Source: Anoxybacterium sp963668245 (GTDB lineage Bacteria; Bacillota; Clostridia; Peptostreptococcales; Anaerovoracaceae). Taken from it: 64,000 nt of DNA. A program made the translations under genes and the position numbers. The stretch spans positions 806,001 through 870,000 of the forward strand of contig OY764195.2 in assembly GCA_963668245.2 (NCBI GenBank), given 5' to 3'. Under the pieces are notes generated by a model that saw only the letters and a list, made by a program, of their open reading frames with translations, had not been told where the DNA came from and did not search any database. How positions within the stretch are numbered: the first letter of the stretch is position 1; each line of letters starts with the position of its first letter. Shown here one piece after another: positions 9,310 to 18,163 of the stretch.

Positions 9310-10182
9310 ATGTCCTCTGTACAAACTATGAAGTCCTGGGCGGTCGAAATAAAGAGCCCAGATGATATTCCCAGAGCATTTAAAGAATCATTTATGTCAT
9401 TTGTACCAAAAGGGAAAGGGATGCCCTATACCGTATACTCACCGCCATACAAGTCCAATGGAATCAAGACGAATTCCAAGCTAATGTTTACTTGGGAAGA
9501 CACCATTGTGGTTCTAACAAAAAACAAATCAGATATAGAGGCTGTTGCTTTTCAATTCAGCGAGGTCGATCATATCGAGCATGGTTCATTACTCCTTACT
9601 TCTTGGATTCGATTAGAAGGAATTGGGATGAATCACAAAAGGACCTCTGTTCTAGTTGGATTTGCAACCGTTATGGATTATCTATTCTTAAAATTCATCT
9701 ATCTTTTAAGGGATTCATACTTATTGGAAAACCAAATCAATGTGGAATCAGAAAAAAGTAAATTTACTTATTTGATTCACGACAATTTTAAATTTATGAA
9801 TTATGCGAAACAGAGTATTCATGGCGGAGAAACAGTTCTATCAAATATTTATGAACCGACTATTGACTTGATGCATATAGAACTGTTTGGAAGAGTTTTA
9901 TACCAAAGAATTAGTCCTGCTTACCTTTTGATTTTAACAGATCAAGAAGTTATCTTGATAAAAGACCCTGATTCAAAGAGGCTCAGTGACTATGGAGCGA
10001 CATGGACCTATTTGCCACTCCCGTTAATCCAAGCCATGGGCCTTTCTTATCGGGATGAAAAAGGATATTTTAGTTTGATGATTACACTGCAAAGTGGAGA
10101 AGTTATTGAATTGCTATATCGAGAGTCTAATCAAACAAAAATGGAAGAGTTTATGAATTTATTTCAAAAGACTAGGGGATAA
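9310..10182 (+). CDS. conserved hypothetical protein, 290 residues
   Basis: Not recognised. Soluble-looking protein with mixed alpha/beta composition, no signal peptide, and no Cys cluster or nucleotide-binding loop that I can identify. A stretch around residues 118-135 (FATVMDYLFLKFIYLLRDSY) is hydrophobic but interrupted by charges. The two halves each look like PH/GRAM-type beta sheets (FTWEDTIVVLTKNK; YLLILTDQEVILIKD), which is only an impression. Ribosome-binding site AAGGTG. It is monocistronic and shares a bidirectional terminator with the convergent acetolactate-synthase-like gene. Confidence 0.75.
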   Translation: MSSVQTMKSWAVEIKSPDDIPRAFKESFMSFVPKGKGMPYTVYSPPYKSNGIKTNSKLMFTWEDTIVVLTKNKSDIEAVAFQFSEVDHIEHGSLLLTSWIRLEGIGMNHKRTSVLVGFATVMDYLFLKFIYLLRDSYLLENQINVESEKSKFTYLIHDNFKFMNYAKQSIHGGETVLSNIYEPTIDLMHIELFGRVLYQRISPAYLLILTDQEVILIKDPDSKRLSDYGATWTYLPLPLIQAMGLSYRDEKGYFSLMITLQSGEVIELLYRESNQTKMEEFMNLFQKTRG

Positions 10183-10200
10183 CCCTAGTCTTCTTCTTTT
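10170..10200. terminator. bidirectional terminator inside two gene ends
   Basis: Inverted repeat GACTAGGG/CCCTAGTC with a short loop, followed by a T-rich tract on the plus strand. It contains the stop codon of the 9310 gene and the last codons of the convergent gene ending at 10185. Confidence 0.65.
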
Positions 10201-11867
10201 TCATATATTTCCTTTAGATGTTTTGTTAATTTTTCATTTTCACTATAGTCCACAGGGCAGTCAATGATAACGGGAATGCTTGATGCAAATGCTTTTTCCA
10301 GCACTTCTGGTAACTGGTCTGGCTTATCAATGCGATATCCTTTGCAATTCATGGCTTCAGCCAGTTTCACAAAATCAGGATTTGTAAAGTCAACAAAGTG
10401 GCTTTCTCCGTATTGATCCATTTGCCGCCATTTGATAAGGCCGTAGCTTTCATCATGGAAAATAAGAATTACTGGATTCATTTTTAATCTTGCTGCGGTT
10501 TCAAGTTCTTGAGAATTCATCATAAATCCCCCATCTCCAGTTACCACTAAGACTCTTTTCTTTGGATATAACAATTTTGCAGCTACAGCGCCAGGAACAC
10601 CGATTCCCATGGAAGCAAATCCATTGGATATAATGCAAGTGTTTGGCTCATAACAATCATATAGCCTGCCAATCCACATCTTATGAGCACCAACATCAGA
10701 AATTAGGATATCACTTTTACCAAGTGCTTTTCTCACATCAAAAAGAATTTTTTGTGGCTTCATTGGGAATGAGTGGTCGTTTTCAAAAGCGGAAATTTCC
10801 TGCGCAAATTGATTTTTTAAATGGAATGGATAGGTAGGTTCTTCTTTTCTAGTTGTTCTGCGACCAATGCTGTTGAGGGATTCACTCATATCACCTACTA
10901 CATCTACGACGCATTGATAACACTTGTTGGTATGGGCAGGTGTATTGCCAATATGGATGATAGCCTTGTCACATGCCCTGTTCCAAGAAGACGGAGCAAA
11001 TTCCACCAAATCATACCCAACCGCGATGACCAAATCGGCATGTTCCAAAATTTTATTGGAGTAGTCTTTCTGAGGAATACCAACGGTCATCATGGAATAA
11101 GGACTATCCATTGGTATGATGCCTTTTGCCATCATCGTATGAACAACAGGTATTTTTAATCCTTCAGAAAATCGAGTAAGCGCTTCTGAGGCACCAGCAC
11201 GAACCGCACCACTTCCAGCAAGAATCACTGGATTCTTGGCACGGAATATTTCGGCAGAAGCCAATTCTACACTGAGCATGTTTGCATATTCCTTGTACTT
11301 AGAGTTTGTTTTTACAAGGGGTTTTTCTGTTTTGGACACATGCATTTTTGCAATGTTGACGGGAAGATCAATGTGAGTTGCTCCAGGGCGTTCGCTCTCT
11401 GCATATTTAAATGCGATTCGAACGATTTCACCGATGGTTTCGGGCAGGACAACTAATTTACTACGTTTTGTGATGGGTTCGAAAACTTTGTTTAAATCAA
11501 GAAATTGATGCGAAGTAATGTGCATACGGTTGCTTCCGACTTGACCAGTAATCGCAACGAGAGGGATTCCATCGCCCTGAGCATCGGCTACACCAGTAAC
11601 CAAATTCGTGGCGCCAGGTCCGAGGGTGGCGAGACAAACACCAGCTTTTCCAGTCAAACGACCATACATGTTTGCCATAAATGCAGCACCTTGCTCATGC
11701 CTTGTGGTTATAAATCGAATCGTAGAATCCTTGAGCGCATCAATGAGCGCCAGATTCTCTTCCCCTGGTATCCCGAAAATATATTCTACCCCCTCGGATT
11801 CCAGACACATTACCATTAATTCTGCGGTAGTCATTTCAGTTAGATTCTTTTCATTTTTTGAAAGCAT
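10185..11867 (-). CDS. acetolactate synthase large subunit-like ThDP enzyme
   Basis: Thiamine-diphosphate enzyme of the acetohydroxyacid synthase/pyruvate oxidase family, 560 residues. N-terminal PYR domain with the catalytic Glu in TTRHEQGAAFMA near residue 57, central domain, and C-terminal PP domain with the ThDP motif GDGGFMMNSQEL near residue 445. No small regulatory subunit gene is adjacent, and the gene stands alone with an AAGGAGTTT ribosome-binding site. Most likely makes acetolactate from pyruvate, either for branched-chain amino acids or as a carbon sink; other 2-keto acid decarboxylases of this family cannot be excluded. Confidence 0.85.
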   Translation of the reverse strand: MLSKNEKNLTEMTTAELMVMCLESEGVEYIFGIPGEENLALIDALKDSTIRFITTRHEQGAAFMANMYGRLTGKAGVCLATLGPGATNLVTGVADAQGDGIPLVAITGQVGSNRMHITSHQFLDLNKVFEPITKRSKLVVLPETIGEIVRIAFKYAESERPGATHIDLPVNIAKMHVSKTEKPLVKTNSKYKEYANMLSVELASAEIFRAKNPVILAGSGAVRAGASEALTRFSEGLKIPVVHTMMAKGIIPMDSPYSMMTVGIPQKDYSNKILEHADLVIAVGYDLVEFAPSSWNRACDKAIIHIGNTPAHTNKCYQCVVDVVGDMSESLNSIGRRTTRKEEPTYPFHLKNQFAQEISAFENDHSFPMKPQKILFDVRKALGKSDILISDVGAHKMWIGRLYDCYEPNTCIISNGFASMGIGVPGAVAAKLLYPKKRVLVVTGDGGFMMNSQELETAARLKMNPVILIFHDESYGLIKWRQMDQYGESHFVDFTNPDFVKLAEAMNCKGYRIDKPDQLPEVLEKAFASSIPVIIDCPVDYSENEKLTKHLKEIYEKEED

Positions 11868-11885
11868 AGGCTCAAACTCCTTTCT

Positions 11886-12731
11886 TTACTGATTCATGTT
11901 TTTACCTGCCAAGATTTTCAGTAAATCGCCGGTCTTCTTTCCATTCGCTGGATAGGTAGCAAAGCTACAGGTGACTGTATAATCTTTCAATTGAGGATAC
12001 TCTTCCTGCATTTTTTTAAAATGCAAAGCAATCTTCTTGATGACATTTCTTGTTTGGGCTTCATCACAAAATGGAAAATATCCAAAGTGACTTTGGAATC
12101 CATGCTTCAGGTAGATGTCCGATTCCCAGAAAAGACCCTTTATTTCTCTAAAAATTAATTCGGAATGAGTATAAAAACTGTGTCTCGGCAGTGTTGATTC
12201 ATCTTCAGCACTAGAATCAAACTGCAAGGAGAGAAGTGAAAATGGATATTTCCCCTTTTTGGCTTTGTATATTTCACAATCCAAAAAATTCTTTAGATTA
12301 AAATTCAAAACTGTAGATTCTGTCAAACTCTCAATGTTGATATATTTTTGCAGCCGGTCTTTCAAATCAATGTCACGAAATGGTTTCAATATGTAATCCG
12401 CAGCGCCTTCACGCAGACTTTCCGTAATCGTTGCTTTTCTGCAAGAGGAAGTAAGAAGCACCACCGGGATACTACTGCGTTTTGTTTTGATTAACTTGAT
12501 TAAACTGATTCCGTTAAAATGATTAGAGGGATCAATTTCCATTTCGCTTATGATTAAATCAATATTATAGTTATATTCATTTAGAATTCCAATAATATCT
12601 CTTCTGTTATTGGCTTCGAGAATTTTTATATTATGGTTTTCTAAAATTTCTGGACTGTTTAGAATCTTTTTCACGCGATTCTTGGATATGGAATTTTGAT
12701 CAATCAACACGACGACTGCGGTACTATTCAT
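11886..12731 (-). CDS. response-regulator-like protein with degenerate GGDEF output
   Basis: 281 residues. Residues 1-130 form a receiver-like domain with a conserved signalling Lys (YILKPF), but the phosphoacceptor position looks like Glu63 (LIISEME) rather than Asp, and only one of the usual N-terminal acidic pair is present (LIDQNS). Residues about 150-275 resemble a GGDEF domain in order of elements (KYPFSLLSLQFD, SHFGYFPF, VTCSFATYPANGK), but the GGDEF loop is lost and the domain ends early. It is probably not a cyclase; it could be a phosphorylation-independent or GTP-sensing adaptor. Encoded immediately upstream of the acetolactate-synthase-like gene in the same direction (18 bases apart). 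Confidence 0.75.
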   Translation of the reverse strand: MNSTAVVVLIDQNSISKNRVKKILNSPEILENHNIKILEANNRRDIIGILNEYNYNIDLIISEMEIDPSNHFNGISLIKLIKTKRSSIPVVLLTSSCRKATITESLREGAADYILKPFRDIDLKDRLQKYINIESLTESTVLNFNLKNFLDCEIYKAKKGKYPFSLLSLQFDSSAEDESTLPRHSFYTHSELIFREIKGLFWESDIYLKHGFQSHFGYFPFCDEAQTRNVIKKIALHFKKMQEEYPQLKDYTVTCSFATYPANGKKTGDLLKILAGKNMNQ

Positions 12732-12908
12732 ATAATCATCTCCTCGGCATAGTATCCCTTTTAACTCATCATTATACCATAATCTCGGAAAAAATCACTG
12801 ATGGAACTGGGAATTTTATTTTTTCTTGCATACTGCTGACTTATTTGCGGATTTATGATTATCAAACTGTGTGATATGGTATTAATAGTAAAGAAAGGTG
12901 GGAATACT

Positions 12909-13847
12909 ATGATTACAACTGTGACACTCAACCCTGCGATTGACAGAACAATCTTGCTAAAAAAACTTAACATAGGTCAGGTGAATCGAGTCCAGCGGTA
13001 TCGAGAGGATATGGGAGGAAAAGGGATTAATGTATGCAGAGCCCTAACCCATTTAGGAGCGTTGTCATGTGCAATCGGATTTTTGGGCCAGGACAACTTG
13101 GAAAAAACCGATCGATTATTGAAACAAGAAATGTTGAAAACAGATTTTATTATGGTTCCGGGAAACACGAGAACCAATCTGAAGGTCCTTGATCAAGATC
13201 AAGGCATTACAACGGAAATCAATGAATCGGGTTTTTCCGTAACATCTCATCATATTGAGCAGATAGAACGTTTGATACAAGTATATTCTAAAAAAAGCGA
13301 ATTTCTTCTTTTTTGCGGGAGTGTGCCAGAGGGAATGAGCCATGAGGCGTATGCTGATTTACTAGAAAGACAAGCAGTAAATGGAGTCAAACGAATTATT
13401 GATGCAGAAGGTCAACTTTTAGCCCTTGGTTGCAATACAAAACCATATCTTATCAAACCAAACCTTTTTGAATTTCAACGACTGGCAGGGCAAAAGCTGG
13501 AAGCGATTTGCGATGTTGCCGCAGCCGCAAAGGAAATTCGCAAGCAATATGGGATTGACACAGTTTTGGTTTCTATGGGAGCAAAAGGAGCAATTCTGTC
13601 ACGAGAGAATGTTTGTCTCCTTGGAAACACAAAAGGTGTGCCGATTGCGGGAACCGTTGGTGCCGGGGATTCTTTGCTTGGTGGATACCTGTATGGGTTA
13701 TCCTCTGGGATGGAGGAGAAACAAGCCTTGTTTTGGGGAATGGCGGCAAGTGCAGCATCCATCGGAAAAGAAGGAACGGAGAGTTTCTCGCGAGAAGAAG
13801 CGGAAGGTCTGCTACTCAATGTGACGGTAGAAGAAATCCAAATATGA
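12909..13847 (+). CDS. 1-phosphofructokinase family sugar kinase (PfkB)
   Basis: 312-residue PfkB-family kinase that phosphorylates a sugar phosphate (fructose-1-phosphate or tagatose-6-phosphate). Start at 12909 (MITTVTLNPAIDRT), preceded by AAAGGTGGG. It has the N-terminal family signature GGKGINVCRAL near residue 36 and the C-terminal ATP/anion-hole signature GTVGAGDSLLGGYLYG with catalytic Asp near residue 255. No PTS fructose transporter is adjacent; downstream is an ECF transporter. Assignment to fruK versus lacC cannot be decided from sequence alone. Confidence 0.9.
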   Translation: MITTVTLNPAIDRTILLKKLNIGQVNRVQRYREDMGGKGINVCRALTHLGALSCAIGFLGQDNLEKTDRLLKQEMLKTDFIMVPGNTRTNLKVLDQDQGITTEINESGFSVTSHHIEQIERLIQVYSKKSEFLLFCGSVPEGMSHEAYADLLERQAVNGVKRIIDAEGQLLALGCNTKPYLIKPNLFEFQRLAGQKLEAICDVAAAAKEIRKQYGIDTVLVSMGAKGAILSRENVCLLGNTKGVPIAGTVGAGDSLLGGYLYGLSSGMEEKQALFWGMAASAASIGKEGTESFSREEAEGLLLNVTVEEIQI

Positions 13848-13963
13848 TACATCACATGAAATGAAAGAAGGCAAAAAGAGTATAACTAGCGATAGAAATA
13901 AAAAGATAAATACTGTATAATATAGAAGCAATTTTATAATATTTATGTAAAGGAGAAATTTTG

Positions 13964-14629
13964 ATGTTTGTAAATGGATTCAGTGGATTTTTTCAATCTA
14001 TTATTTCAAGAGAAGGGTTGATTGCCATTCTGATTGCTGTCATTCTTTGTGTTGCGATTGCTTGGTACAACAAAAATAAGGGCAAACATATGAGTACAAA
14101 GACAGTTGTTGCCATTGGTATTGGCGCGGCTTTATACGCGGCCCTCTCCGCGGTATCTGTTCCGATTGGACCAAATACGTCTTTCAGAATTGCTGTAGCG
14201 CTCTTGCCTATTTTCGGAGCTTTTTTTGGCCCTGCGGCGGGATTCCTCATTGGCTTCATTGGGCACGCTTTAAATGATGCCTTTATGTATGGAGGTGTTT
14301 GGTGGAGCTGGGTCTTTTTATCTGCAATGATGGGACTGTTTGGTGGTTTTGTATGCTTTGATAAAAAGTTTGATCCTTTAGCAGGTGCGTTTAGCAAAAT
14401 GAATATTGTTATGATGTATATATGGGCTGTCATTGGTATGTTTGTCGGAAGTGCAATCGCATACTTTGGTGACGTTTATCTTTATGGTGAGCCAGCTGAA
14501 AAGTTGTTTGTACAAATTACATTGGCAAATATTTCCAATCTAATTGTAATCGCGGTGATTGGTATTCCTGCGGTTATCCTTATTGCACTTTCAAAGGCGA
14601 AAAATCAGGGTTTAAGAAAAGGGAAATAA
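13964..14629 (+). CDS. ECF transporter substrate-specific (S) component, UPF0397-like
   Basis: Membrane S component that binds a vitamin-like substrate and docks on the EcfAA'T module encoded next to it. 221 residues, about six hydrophobic segments. ATG at 13964 is preferred over the in-frame TTG at 13961, since AAAGGAG lies 8 bases upstream. It carries the stretch STKTVVAIGIGAALY and FGPAAGFLIGFIGHAL, similar to UPF0397 proteins. Substrate not determinable from sequence. Operon with the two genes that follow. Confidence 0.87.
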   Translation: MFVNGFSGFFQSIISREGLIAILIAVILCVAIAWYNKNKGKHMSTKTVVAIGIGAALYAALSAVSVPIGPNTSFRIAVALLPIFGAFFGPAAGFLIGFIGHALNDAFMYGGVWWSWVFLSAMMGLFGGFVCFDKKFDPLAGAFSKMNIVMMYIWAVIGMFVGSAIAYFGDVYLYGEPAEKLFVQITLANISNLIVIAVIGIPAVILIALSKAKNQGLRKGK

Positions 14630-14656
14630 ATAACAGGAAGAGATAGGAATAGAATT

Positions 14657-16435
14657 GTGAAAACAGATCAGGAACCAATTATTGTCTTTAAGGATGTATC
14701 TTTTCAATATAGCAATCTAGACGAACCGACGATTAAGAATATCAACTTGTCAATTATGGCAGGCGAAAAAGTATTGATTACCGGCAAAAGCGGTAGTGGA
14801 AAATCAACATTAGCCCATTGTATCAATGGGCTAATTCCCTTTACATATCGAGGAACCATAACAGGAACCGTTACGGTTAAAGGGAAAGAGCCAAAGGACC
14901 GTTCTCTTTTTGCTATGGGTACTCAAGTGGGAAGCATTTTGCAAGACCAGGATTGTCAGTTTGTCGGACTTTCTGCAGGGGAAGATGTAGCTTTTGCTCT
15001 GGAAAATGATTGCGTACCACCAGAAGATATGGATGTGCTTGTTGAGAAGGCATTGAAGCAAGTGGACATGCTTCCTTATAAGAAGCACCCACCTCAGAAT
15101 TTATCTGGTGGTCAAAAACAAAAGGTTGCCATTGCTGGAATATTAGCTATGGATGTTCCAATCTTGCTTTTTGACGAACCATTAGCAAATTTAGACCCAG
15201 CGAGCGGTAAAAAGGCAATGGAAACCATGGTCGCAATCCATGAGATCACCAAAAAAACTATTTTGGTGATAGAGCATCGCATTGAAGATGTACTAGAGCA
15301 TGGCTTTGATCGAGTGATAGTGGTAGATGAAGGAGAAATCGTTTTTGACGGATCTGCGGACTTACTTCTTTCTACGGATATTTTACCAAGGTATGGCTTG
15401 AGGCAACCTTTGTACGTAGAAATGCTTAAGCTATGTGGTGTAACGATTCGGGAAGAGGATAGAATATCAAAATTAAGCAATACCATGATATATCAAGATC
15501 AAGTGGTTGGAACGTATCTTTCGGAACGAGAAGAAACCAAAAATATTGAAAACAAAAGAATTCTTGCATTAGAAGGCGTTTCTTACCGATATTACAAAGA
15601 CGACCCATATATTATTGAGGATGTCTCATTTTCAGTAAATGAAAATGAGATGATTGCTATTGTTGGAAACAATGGGGCAGGGAAATCCACTTTACTGAAA
15701 GCGATTGCAGGGATTGCAAAATACCAAGAAGGTTCTATTTTTTATTCTGAAGAGAGAATTTGCATCGACAAGTGGTCTGCAAAACAACGCGCATCGGCGA
15801 TAGGCTTTGTAATGCAGAATCCGAATCATATGATTACAAAAAATATGATTTACGATGAGGTTGCCTTTGGACTACGAAATTTTGGATATAAAGAAACAGA
15901 AATAGAAGATAGAGTAACAGATGCTCTAAATATTTGTGGGCTTTCTGAGTATAAAAACTGGCCGGTTTCATCTTTGAGCTATGGTCAAAAGAAGCGAGTG
16001 ACCATTGCGTCTATTTTGACTATGGGGCCTAAGATTATTATTTTGGATGAACCAACCGCAGGGCAGGACTACAAGAGCTACCGGGAATTTATGAAGTACT
16101 TATCCGATATCAAAGGGTCTGGAGTTGGAATCATATTGATTACTCATGATATGCACTTAGCCTTAGAATATGCCGACAGTGGTGTCGTTTTATCGGCGGG
16201 CCATGTGATAGCCAAAAATTCTATGGATCATATTTTGGCAGACAGTGAATTGATTCGGACGGCAAACTTAAAGCATACCTCCATTGAACAAATGGGAAGG
16301 CTTTATGGCGTAGAGGACTTGAGTTCCTTCATTGGATATTTTACGAAAAGAATTACTGGTGGAGGAGTGAGCGAGGACACTGTTATAACGAACAATTTGT
16401 CCTTCATGAAAGGGGGGGCGAGCGTAAGTGAGTAA
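14657..16435 (+). CDS. ECF transporter ATPase with two fused ABC domains
   Basis: Drives the ECF transporter. 592 residues from a GTG start, comprising two complete ABC ATPase domains in one chain: first with Walker A GKSGSGKSTL near residue 42, signature LSGGQKQK and Walker B ILLFDEPLA; second with Walker A GNNGAGKSTL near residue 345, signature LSYGQKKR and Walker B IIILDEPTA. It corresponds to EcfA and EcfA' of other species fused. The S gene lies 27 bases upstream; its stop overlaps the T-component start by 8 bases, pointing to translational coupling. Confidence 0.94.
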   Translation: MKTDQEPIIVFKDVSFQYSNLDEPTIKNINLSIMAGEKVLITGKSGSGKSTLAHCINGLIPFTYRGTITGTVTVKGKEPKDRSLFAMGTQVGSILQDQDCQFVGLSAGEDVAFALENDCVPPEDMDVLVEKALKQVDMLPYKKHPPQNLSGGQKQKVAIAGILAMDVPILLFDEPLANLDPASGKKAMETMVAIHEITKKTILVIEHRIEDVLEHGFDRVIVVDEGEIVFDGSADLLLSTDILPRYGLRQPLYVEMLKLCGVTIREEDRISKLSNTMIYQDQVVGTYLSEREETKNIENKRILALEGVSYRYYKDDPYIIEDVSFSVNENEMIAIVGNNGAGKSTLLKAIAGIAKYQEGSIFYSEERICIDKWSAKQRASAIGFVMQNPNHMITKNMIYDEVAFGLRNFGYKETEIEDRVTDALNICGLSEYKNWPVSSLSYGQKKRVTIASILTMGPKIIILDEPTAGQDYKSYREFMKYLSDIKGSGVGIILITHDMHLALEYADSGVVLSAGHVIAKNSMDHILADSELIRTANLKHTSIEQMGRLYGVEDLSSFIGYFTKRITGGGVSEDTVITNNLSFMKGGASVSE

Positions 16436-17258
16436 AAGCGGTTCCTTATTTATTCAGCGCAAATCTGTGTTTCATCTTTTGGATGGGAGTATCAAATTGT
16501 TTATGCTCATCGGCTGGACTGGTTTTGCATTTGCTTTCATGGATGCACGAGTTTTTCTAGCTATGATTGTGCTTGGCTTATTGATGCTACGGGCATCTAA
16601 GTTACCGGCAAAAGCAATTTGGCCTCTGTTTGGTTTCATTTTGGTGTTTACTGTTTTCAATTCAATCTTTTTGCTGCTGATTACGCCAGAATTTGGGTCA
16701 AAACTTACGGGAACATACACCGAAGTCATCGGGTTTCATTTTTATCATATTACCTTAGAGACTATTTTTTATTGTATTACCCTGTCGTTAAAGTATATTG
16801 CAATTATGCCAATCACCATCCTATTTCTTTTTACTACTCATCCCAGCAATTTTGCAAGTAGTTTGAATCGAATGGGAGTGCCTTATAGAGTGGCATACGC
16901 AGTAAGCATTGCTCTTCGCTACATTCCAGATGTGAAAGCGGAAGTGGATAATATCATTCATGCCCAGGAAGCAAGAGGTGTTGCTTTTCAAAAAGGGGAC
17001 GCAGGGATTTTTAATAGATTGAAAAATTATGCTACGGTAATGGTGCCGCTACTGCTCAGTTCTTTTCATCGAATTGAAGTGGTGTCCAATGCCATGGATC
17101 TTCGTGGGTTTGGTAAGAACAAAAAAAGGACTTGGTTCCATAGAAAAAAATACACAAGAATGGACATGGTCTTTGCTATTTTATCGTTGATTTTTTTGTT
17201 CATTGGGGCATGGATCAAGGTAGGCATAGGAACGGTATATTGGTATCCGTTTTACTAA
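16428..17258 (+). CDS. ECF transporter transmembrane (T) component
   Basis: 276-residue membrane coupling subunit from a GTG start overlapping the preceding ATPase gene. It has about five to six hydrophobic segments and two coupling motifs of the A-R-G type that contact the ATPases: AQEARG near residue 185 and AMDLRGFG near residue 225. Completes a dedicated (group I) ECF transporter in which S, A-A' and T are in one operon. Confidence 0.93.
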   Translation: MSKSGSLFIQRKSVFHLLDGSIKLFMLIGWTGFAFAFMDARVFLAMIVLGLLMLRASKLPAKAIWPLFGFILVFTVFNSIFLLLITPEFGSKLTGTYTEVIGFHFYHITLETIFYCITLSLKYIAIMPITILFLFTTHPSNFASSLNRMGVPYRVAYAVSIALRYIPDVKAEVDNIIHAQEARGVAFQKGDAGIFNRLKNYATVMVPLLLSSFHRIEVVSNAMDLRGFGKNKKRTWFHRKKYTRMDMVFAILSLIFLFIGAWIKVGIGTVYWYPFY

Positions 17259-17289
17259 ATGCAGGATAAATGCTGTTATTAATATAACA

Positions 17290-17323
17290 AAGGTGAGATT
17301 GCCGTTGGCAATCTCACCTTTTT
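17290..17323. terminator. strong intrinsic terminator after ECF operon
   Basis: Perfect 14-bp stem (17290-17303 with 17307-17320), 3-base loop, followed by T-run on the plus strand. It may also stop transcription from the convergent HxlR gene. Confidence 0.9.
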
Positions 17324-17353
17324 CATTTCGCCGAATTTTTTGAAAATTTCAGA

Positions 17354-17689
17354 TTATTCCTTTTGGGCAGCCATCTGTTTTACGCCCCAACGAGAAAGTT
17401 CGCTGATAATCGGTTTTAGTTCTCGCCCTTCTTCTGTTAGAGAATATTCCACACGAGGTGGGATTTCCGCATATTGGGTTCGCTTTACTAAGCCGTAATG
17501 TTCGAGTTCTTTCAACGATTGAGAGAGCATCATGTCTGTGATTCCTTCTACTCTCCGCTTTAATTCGTTGTAACGCTGCACCGGTTTTTTGTATAATGCC
17601 CAGATAATTTGTAGGTGCCATTTTCCTCCGATTAAATCGAGTGCGTATGCTACCGGGCACTCAGCGCTTTTTTGTAGTTTCTCTCTCAT
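17354..17689 (-). CDS. HxlR-family transcriptional regulator
   Basis: 111-residue winged-helix DNA-binding protein. It shows the family's conserved N-terminal Cys (ECPVAYALDLIGGKWHLQIIW), helix-turn-helix (RYNELKRRVEGITDMMLSQSLKELE) and wing (PRVEYSLTEEGREL). HxlR proteins often sense electrophiles or thiol stress through that Cys. No gene is divergently close enough to be an obvious target except the alcohol dehydrogenase at 18164, 475 bases away. Confidence 0.92.
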   Translation of the reverse strand: MREKLQKSAECPVAYALDLIGGKWHLQIIWALYKKPVQRYNELKRRVEGITDMMLSQSLKELEHYGLVKRTQYAEIPPRVEYSLTEEGRELKPIISELSRWGVKQMAAQKE

Positions 17690-18163
17690 AAGATTCTCCG
17701 TTACTATGATTCATCATATTTAATTAGAAATAACTGCATTCTTGTCAGATTTCTTTTTTGTTTTATAATAGTAACATAAGTAGGTGATTATAGTAAATAT
17801 TTGCGAGCAAAATAATTTATGTTTTTATCAGTATTTATTTTTGCATGCAAAGAAACTGCTGGAATTTCAACGAAAAGCGCTTCGAAGCAAAAGTGGAAAA
17901 ATCATAAGTTAATACAATCATCGAAATTGCTAAAAAAAATAGAGTTACTATTTTTTTTAGAAAAGATTGACAAAAATAAGGCAAACTATGAAAGGAAAAC
18001 GGCAGAAAACCATTGAAAAATGAAACGTTTTTCCTTGCTGAAAAAATGATGAAGCATAAAAAAAATGGGCACATATGTTTTTTGAAACAATATAAAACAA
18101 CATAAAAAATGAGAACTTCAAAATGAAATATAGAATACGTGAGAGGAAATTAAGGAGGAAACC
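17690..18163. other. AT-rich intergenic region, no gene supported
   Basis: 473 bases between hxlR-like and alcohol dehydrogenase genes. Two short overlapping ORFs on opposite strands (17819-18016 plus, 17835-18074 minus) have Lys/Phe-rich low-complexity translations and no ribosome-binding site, so I regard them as chance. The region probably holds promoters for both flanking genes; no convincing consensus pair was found. Confidence 0.55.

Noticed and set aside
13475..13855. Long minus-strand ORFs opposite the PfkB kinase (and similar ones opposite trkH, etfB, acd)
   Set aside because: Shadows of conserved plus-strand genes, with no domain or start signal.
13848..13963. Riboswitch upstream of the ECF S component
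   Set aside because: The 116-base gap is AT-rich without recognisable aptamer motifs or terminator hairpin.
17819..18074. Two overlapping short ORFs in the gap before the alcohol dehydrogenase
   Set aside because: Low-complexity Lys/Phe translations, no ribosome-binding sites, opposite strands; expected by chance in AT-rich DNA.
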